From Cyclostephanos tholiformis (lineage: Eukaryota; Bacillariophyta; Thalassiosirophyceae; Thalassiosirales; Thalassiosiraceae), in assembly GCA_036939975.1 (NCBI GenBank), contig JALLPB010000693.1:1-13612 (forward strand): a DNA stretch of 13,612 nt. Reading direction: 5' to 3'. The notes under the pieces were generated by a model, which searched no databases, was not told the origin of the DNA, and worked only from the letters and a program-made list of their open reading frames with translations. A program made the translations under genes and the position numbers. Positions 9,420-13,612 of this stretch are shown here, piece after piece (the first letter of the stretch is position 1; each line of letters opens with the position of its first letter).

Positions 9420-10415
9420 TTACATGTCCAATTCGAAGATGAAGGCGTCGTCCTCGTTATTGCAATTCGTTGACGATTCGCGACGACCTTCGTCGTTTTT
9501 CAAGGAGGATGAGAAACCCAGCCGTCGGAGGGATGGGAGGCCGGGCGAAACGGCCGTGGCCGCGTGCGTCTCTCCTCGTCGACGTTGCTGCTGCTCCGGG
9601 ACGAGGGGCGAGTCCGCCCTCGACCACGACGATGTGGTCGAGGCCTTGTCGGTCTCGTCGGCCGTGGCGAGGGTCGAGTTGTCGTCGTTGCTCGAGTTCT
9701 TGTGCAGGGGGGTCTGCAGGGTCGAGCGCTGCCGTCCCCGTCGCTCGTCGCGCTCGGCCGCGTGCACGTCAACGGCGTCCGACTTGGCCGCGTCGTCGGT
9801 AGCGGCGGACGGGACGTGAGAGTCTGCGACGGCGTCGCACACCCTCTTCTGCTCCTCCTCGCGCCGCGCCTGGAGTTCAATCAGCGCGAGCCTCCTCCTC
9901 CTCGCGCTGACGATGCGCTCGTACATATTCCAAGTCGCGCAGTCGTACATGCGCGCTAGGTCGGACTCCTCCGCGTGGCCCCGTTGGGGGGGCGAAGACC
10001 GATAATCGCCGCCGTCGGAGTAGGACGACATCATGGGCGGGGGGATGGGCAGCTCCCTCGATCCGCCACCGCGGGGGGTCTTCTGGGAGTGGGCTCGCGT
10101 CGACGACAAGTGCGGACGAGCGGAGTGGCAGCGGCGTAGCGCCGCATCGGAGGGTGCGGCTCGGGGGAAGAGGGTCGTGGTGTTAGTGGTGGCGGTAGCG
10201 GTAGGTGCAGTCCTCGTGGAATCACGATGGGGCGCGCCGACCGCGGCACCACCGTTATTGGCAGCGGTCCGCGGGGTCGTGAGGCGAGGGAACTTCATGT
10301 CGCGAAACAGTGCGTCAGCGGCGAAGAGGGCGGTCGTGTGTCTTGATTGTTGATGGTGAGGTGAGCTGTTGGCCGGATAGTAAAATCTCGCTTGGGCGGC
10401 GTCGGCAAGGCACAT
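9420..10415 (-). CDS. hypothetical protein, probably diatom-restricted
   Basis: A single exon of 331 residues runs from ATG at 10415 to TAA at 9420. Function is not recognised. Residues 1-145 are low-complexity Ala/Thr/Pro/Ser/Arg sequence without a membrane segment. Residues about 153-195 form the only structured-looking part: LARMYDCATWNMYERIVSAR followed by a basic, then charged helix (RRRRLALIELQARREEEQKR). Residues 200-315 are again disordered, rich in Asp, Ser, Thr and Gln. The C-terminus is acidic and hydrophobic, DDAFIFELDM. A short MY-x-x-ATW-x-MY-x-RI motif plus an acidic FxxD/EL-type tail is a pattern I associate with diatom-only proteins of unknown role; this is recollection, not a database result. 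The tail right before the stop supports the end point. It is divergent from the V-ATPase c gene, 871 bases away. Confidence 0.72.
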   Translation of the reverse strand: MCLADAAQARFYYPANSSPHHQQSRHTTALFAADALFRDMKFPRLTTPRTAANNGGAAVGAPHRDSTRTAPTATATTNTTTLFPRAAPSDAALRRCHSARPHLSSTRAHSQKTPRGGGSRELPIPPPMMSSYSDGGDYRSSPPQRGHAEESDLARMYDCATWNMYERIVSARRRRLALIELQARREEEQKRVCDAVADSHVPSAATDDAAKSDAVDVHAAERDERRGRQRSTLQTPLHKNSSNDDNSTLATADETDKASTTSSWSRADSPLVPEQQQRRRGETHAATAVSPGLPSLRRLGFSSSLKNDEGRRESSTNCNNEDDAFIFELDM

Positions 10416-11286
10416 TAGAAAAGAGGGAATGATAGGGCCCCGTGGAGGCTGTGAGTTGGTGATTGGGGTAGATTCTATTATTGATCGCTTTCCTGGGTGT
10501 TTGTCGAACCCGGATAATATTATTATCTCCGCATCTGTATTCGTTGGTTGGTCCTTAATAATTTATATTGTGCTGCGCCCAATATGGCATGGGTGAAATG
10601 ATAGGTCGGTGAGAGGCTGCGATGCGAGCGAGGGGAATCTGGAAGAGGTGTCTTCATGGAAGGCGCCGGTTGCGTTTTGTGTCGTGAAGGTGTCGGGAGA
10701 GCAGCTGACTTTCTTGGTTAGGAGTGCGCTGGATGCAAACCACGCACGCCCCTTGAATCTCAATATTTAAGAGACATAATTGATAAGAGTAATGTAAATA
10801 ACTTATTTTGACATTGATTTAATATGAATATTTATTATAACAATATTTAAAATGACACTCCCATTTCATTATTAACATTTCATTAACTCTTACCACGTCA
10901 TCTTAATTGAATGTGTCAAATGTGTCTCAAAAAGGTTTGAATGCCATCCATTCATCTTCCGAGGAACTGGGAAACAGGTGTCAGAGGAAGTGTCAACCTT
11001 CAATTGAAAGTTCACAGTGCCGTTGTGACAGTCATCATTTAACGGTTGTATCCTATTTTAGAGAGTGTGTTAGGTGAGTACTAAAAAATTGCAGTTGACG
11101 CTGCGCTGATTTCTCTCTCAACGGATTCCCTCCGAAAGAAGGAAAGCTTTCTTGTAAAGAGCGGACCGGCTTATAATATTCTCATTTTGGGACTATATTA
11201 GAATGATTTCTCTCTCCACGAAACCCTGTAACGGCGCGGGAGATATCGACTGAGGGAGAGATATAACAAGGAAAATACGATATACC
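10416..11286. promoter_or_regulatory. divergent spacer upstream of hypothetical and V-ATPase c genes
   Basis: These 871 bases between divergent starts contain no supported gene. Positions 10770-10900 are strongly AT-rich with CATTTCATTA repeated at 10861-10870 and 10877-10886. A 17-base direct repeat with one mismatch (TGATTTCTCTCTCAACG at 11107-11123; TGATTTCTCTCTCCACG at 11204-11220) lies in the last 180 bases before the V-ATPase c ATG. A TTATAATATT run at 11171-11180 is a possible core promoter element about 107 bases upstream of that ATG. Confidence 0.45.
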
Positions 11287-12259
11287 ATGGCAGAGGAGGC
11301 ATACCAAGCGATGGAATACGGTCTATGTCCCTCATGGGCGTTGAGCCTAGGGTACATGGGCGTCGCGGCGGGCGCAGTTCTGAGCAACTGGGGCTCGGCG
11401 GTGAGTTAGTTCCCCCAAAACGATGTGCGGACGGGCGACGTGACTTTTTGGCCATCCTACTCACGCCCCACTCGTTTGTCCTATTCTCGGGGTCCCTCCG
11501 GAACCTGTGTTCGTGAACGAAAACATCCACTCGGACAAACGTTATGTTCTCAATATACTTCGATGATGATCCCTGCGCCTTGCCTCGATCGAAAAAATAG
11601 TGGGGAACATGGAAGGCCGGCGTGAGCCTGCTGAACACCGGCATACGCCACCCCGGCTCGGTGATGAAGAACGTCATACCGATAGTCATGGCGGGAGTCA
11701 TCGGAATCTACGGCCTCATCGTCGCTGTCATCCTCGCGGGGAATATCCCCATGCCGATGGTGGGAACGCGAGTGAATGTTTACTCCATCTACACCGGCAT
11801 GGCCCACCTCGCCGCGGGACTGTGCTGCGGCCTGTCCGGCCTCGCCGCCGGAGGATGCATCGGCATCGTCGGCGATTACGGCGTTCGGTCCGTGGGATAC
11901 CGCACCTCGAACATATCCGTTGTCTTCTCCCACGGCGACAAGGGGGGGGGGATGGATTCCGAAGATGACGGAGGCGGCGGTGGAGGTGGAGACGAGAACA
12001 AGCTGTTCGTGGGCATGCTCATCATGCTGATCTTCTCGGAGGCATTGGCGTTATAGTGAGTTTAATCGTATGGCGTCCCTCTCGCATGATAATGCGTCCA
12101 ATTCGGCAGTCCCCCCTTTTTATTTTGATGCTTTCCTTGCCTGCTAACCGCCGTCCCCTCCCCCCCGGTCGAATGCGATTTTTTGCCTCTATGAACTGCC
12201 GCAGTGGTTTGATCGTGGCCCTGATTGTGAGCCAACACTCATACCCGTGTGCAGAATAA
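11287..12259 (+). CDS. ATP6V0C: V-type H+-ATPase proteolipid subunit c
   Basis: Exons are 11287-11400, 11601-12055 and 12205-12259, giving 207 residues. The start is ACCATGG. The protein is the membrane ring subunit of the vacuolar proton pump, with four helices. Helix 1 is about 16-45 (LGYMGVAAGAVLSNWGSA|WG). Helix 2 is about 60-84 (VIPIVMAGVIGIYGLIVAVI). Helix 3 is about 101-132 (YTGMAHLAAGLCCGLSGLAA). Helix 4 is about 173-200 (LFVGMLIMLIFSEALAL|YGL). The proton-carrying glutamate is E185 in FSEALALYG. The match is to subunit c (the Vma3 type with four helices and VMAGVxGIYG), not c'', because helix 2 carries Gly at the position where c'' has Glu. Between GVRS and KLFVGM there are about 31 extra Gly/Asp-rich residues. 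Intron 1 is 200 nt (GCG|GTGAGT...AATAG|TGG). Intron 2 is 149 nt (TTATA|GTGAGT...TGCCGCAG|TGG) and splits the Tyr codon of ALALYG. The stop overlaps an AATAAA at 12255-12260. Confidence 0.95.
11401..11600 (+). other. intron 1 of V-ATPase c gene
   Basis: The intron is 200 nt, in phase 0. The donor is GCG|GTGAGT and the acceptor is CGAAAAAATAG|TGGGGA. The join gives the conserved GSA-WGTWKAGVS block of helix 1. The acceptor is A-rich rather than pyrimidine-rich, like that of the transporter intron. Confidence 0.85.
12056..12204 (+). other. intron 2 of V-ATPase c gene
   Basis: The intron is 149 nt, in phase 2. The donor is TTATA|GTGAGT and the acceptor is ACTGCCGCAG|TGGTTT. Splicing converts an apparent TAG stop into the Tyr of the invariant ALALYGLIVALIV helix. 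Without splicing the protein would end right after L189. Confidence 0.92.
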
Positions 12260-12919
12260 AGCTCTGTGATTGGAGGACGTCGAAATGATGATGCCTTGTA
12301 TCGTCATTCCAAGTAGATCCTTCGAATTTCTCAAATGAACATAATAATGGGACGTAACTTCTTTTTATGGTTATGCGTGTAAAAGTATATTATAGGTATC
12401 CACTTTTTTTGGCCTACATCAAGCTGATAAACATATGAATCCACTTTTCAAACAGCGGTCATAGCGATACAATCATAATTTCCTTGAGAACTTTGAGTAT
12501 TTGTACCAAATCCTGCTGACAGGCTGGATAAAATCATTCACAAGATTAGTCAACCCACTATATCTAGCGCTTGAACAGTAAATAGACCATTGAATCTTCC
12601 ATGTTGCTTGGGTAGTACCAATTTGTTTGGTGTTTGTGGATGTCACTTATTGGGGGGCTGCAAAATTTGCTTAAATGGCTTAGACCTTATTTAGACCAGA
12701 ATAAAATAGGTCTAAACCTGGTCTAACTATGAAATAGCCAAAATTCGGGTGTCCGGACACCCTGAATAGAATTTAGACCACAGATATTAATCTTCTGAAT
12801 ACAATACCACCCTTGTTTACAGAGGCAGTGTGGGGGAGAGATGCATTGCCCAGTACCTCACAATTCATGCTCAGCTCAGCTGTGTCACCTTATCTCACTT
12901 TTTGTCTGCCACAGTAATC
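12260..12919. other. AT-rich spacer with repeat cluster, no gene
   Basis: No coding frame is supported. Positions 12260-12640 are plain AT-rich DNA. Positions 12670-12780 hold the TAGACC repeat cluster and palindrome described separately. Positions 12830-12919 lead into the Myb-like relic. Confidence 0.5.
12679..12780. repeat. cluster of TAGACC / GGTCTA repeats with 16-bp palindrome
   Basis: TTAGACC occurs in direct orientation three times (near 12679, 12691 and 12772) and as GGTCTAA twice (near 12709 and 12719). TTAGACCAG near 12691 is exactly complementary to CTGGTCTAA near 12717. At 12747-12762 there is a perfect palindrome, GGGTGTCCGGACACCC. All of this is seen directly. It lies just upstream of the Myb-like relic and could be part of a mobile-element end, but no target-site duplication was identified. 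Confidence 0.6.
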
Positions 12920-13523
12920 ATGGCTCGCAGGAAAGTTGCTCTTAATTATAAGCACAAAATTCTTATAAAGATCATCAGCAAGATATTGCCAAATGGTGAG
13001 TATGGCTAGCAAGCAGATGCGATTGCATATCAGATCAGGATGGGATAAAGGAGGAGACCGTGCATGATCCAACCAACCTGAAGAAGCACTGGATTCAAAA
13101 TCTATGAAACAGGATAAAAAAGCCTGCTGGTTGGATGGGGGAGAATGATGATTGGATCCATCGGTACATGGCAATCAAAAAGAAAATTATGAAAAAACTC
13201 ATTTGGGGATGCTGGGCCTTTCTTCCAATGACAAACCCGTTCCATCAGGGGACGAGGAATTTGGGTGGGGGATCGGAGGGGGGAGCATGATTATGTGATT
13301 TATTTCTTAAGGACTCATCGGAGTTTGATGACAAAAGCAACCCAATTGTTGTTCTTGTTGATGTTGTTAACTTGCCTACTATCCCCATGCCTTCTCCTCT
13401 CTGTCCTTCCCCCATCCTGACCTAGGCTGGTGGATAACTTTTCCCCTGAAGTGAAATGTTTCGAGGGAAGATGAAGTAACATGTAGTTCAGGTCTGGAAG
13501 AGAAAATTATGAGCTTATTTTAA
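12920..13523 (+). pseudogene. broken Myb/SANT-like (DUF6818-like) coding relic
   Basis: From ATG 12920 the frame reads MARRKVALNYKHKILIKIIS and KILPNGEYG. It then meets TAG where the family pattern expects Trp (LPxGxxxW). After a few codons the frame shifts, and ETVHDPTNLKKHWIQNL is followed by TGA, NRIKKPAG and ENDDWIHRYMAIKKKI. A second shift gives LGMLGLSSNDKPVPSGDEEF, a third gives DSSEFDDKSNPIVVLVDVVN, and SREDEVTCSSGLEEKIMSL ends at TAA 13521-13523. The order of blocks (a basic helix with LPxG, then a LKxxW helix, KKPxG, and a charged helix) resembles the Myb/SANT-like DUF6818 pattern found in multicopy stramenopile and fungal proteins. At least two internal stops and two or more frameshifts argue that it is dead. 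Family assignment is by eye and tentative; the reading of a decayed coding sequence is firmer. Confidence 0.5.
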
Positions 13524-13574
13524 TGCTTATATGTGAAGTGGATCACCCTGGACAAAACAAGGGGGTGAGATGTA

Positions 13575-13594
13575 ACCTGTAGGATTCTACAGGT
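13575..13594. repeat. small perfect stem-loop
   Basis: ACCTGTAG (13575-13582) pairs exactly with CTACAGGT (13587-13594) across a GATT loop. It is 50 bases past the end of the Myb-like relic. Confidence 0.5.
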
Positions 13595-13612
13595 GTTGGT
13601 ACATCTTTATGA

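Noticed and set aside
10563..10763. Minus-strand 66-codon open frame between divergent genes
   Set aside because: Short, no domain, and located in a promoter region; likely chance.
11198..11933. Long minus-strand open frames opposite the V-ATPase c gene
   Set aside because: Antisense shadows of conserved exons on the plus strand; translations are low-complexity His/Asp/Arg-rich.
1..13612. Search for tRNA, rRNA, CRISPR arrays, prokaryotic operons or phage genes
   Set aside because: None seen. Gene structure is eukaryotic with spliceosomal introns, and no regularly spaced repeat array is present.

Overview
The window looks like nuclear DNA of a photosynthetic stramenopile, most likely a centric diatom. 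Genes are split by short GT-AG introns with GTGAGT-type donors. Several products are eukaryote-specific: a V-ATPase proteolipid, an organellar bL12 with a long presequence, and a plastid-type ATP/ADP carrier. GC-rich exons with many trinucleotide runs (TCG serine tracts, GGA/GGG glycine tracts) alternate with AT-rich spacers. One hypothetical protein carries a short motif and acidic tail that I associate with diatom-only proteins. The diatom assignment is an inference from gene content and style; no rRNA or plastid gene is present to settle it.

Layout. Positions 1-1740 are spacer with no gene I can support. A VTT/TVP38-type membrane protein lies on + (1741-3134, one 128-nt intron). It converges on a TLC-family nucleotide transporter on - (3350-5886, one 293-nt intron). 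That gene shares a divergent 656-bp promoter region with a bL12-type ribosomal protein on + (6543-8082, one 685-nt intron). A 1.3-kb spacer follows. Then a diatom-type hypothetical protein on - (9420-10415) is divergent from the V-ATPase c subunit gene on + (11287-12259, two introns). The last 1.3 kb holds a cluster of TAGACC repeats, a 16-bp palindrome, and a broken Myb/SANT-like coding relic (about 12920-13523) that is probably transposon-derived or from a multicopy family.

Most named genes are housekeeping functions: membrane lipid/trafficking, nucleotide exchange, organellar translation and vacuolar acidification. They do not form a pathway and no operon-like logic applies. I find no convincing novel multi-gene system. 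The most useful oddities are: (a) a bL12 gene whose N-terminal L10-binding domain is not recognisable, exactly where the assembly has an N inside long G runs; (b) a roughly 31-residue insert in the highly conserved V-ATPase c subunit; (c) a transporter with an unusually long, low-complexity N-terminal extension behind a signal peptide; (d) a stop-free intron in the VTT gene that would give an alternative C-terminus; and (e) the decayed Myb-like relic at the right end.

All exon boundaries were worked out by eye from reading frame, GT/AG sites and conservation of the family sequence. They have not been tested against transcripts.
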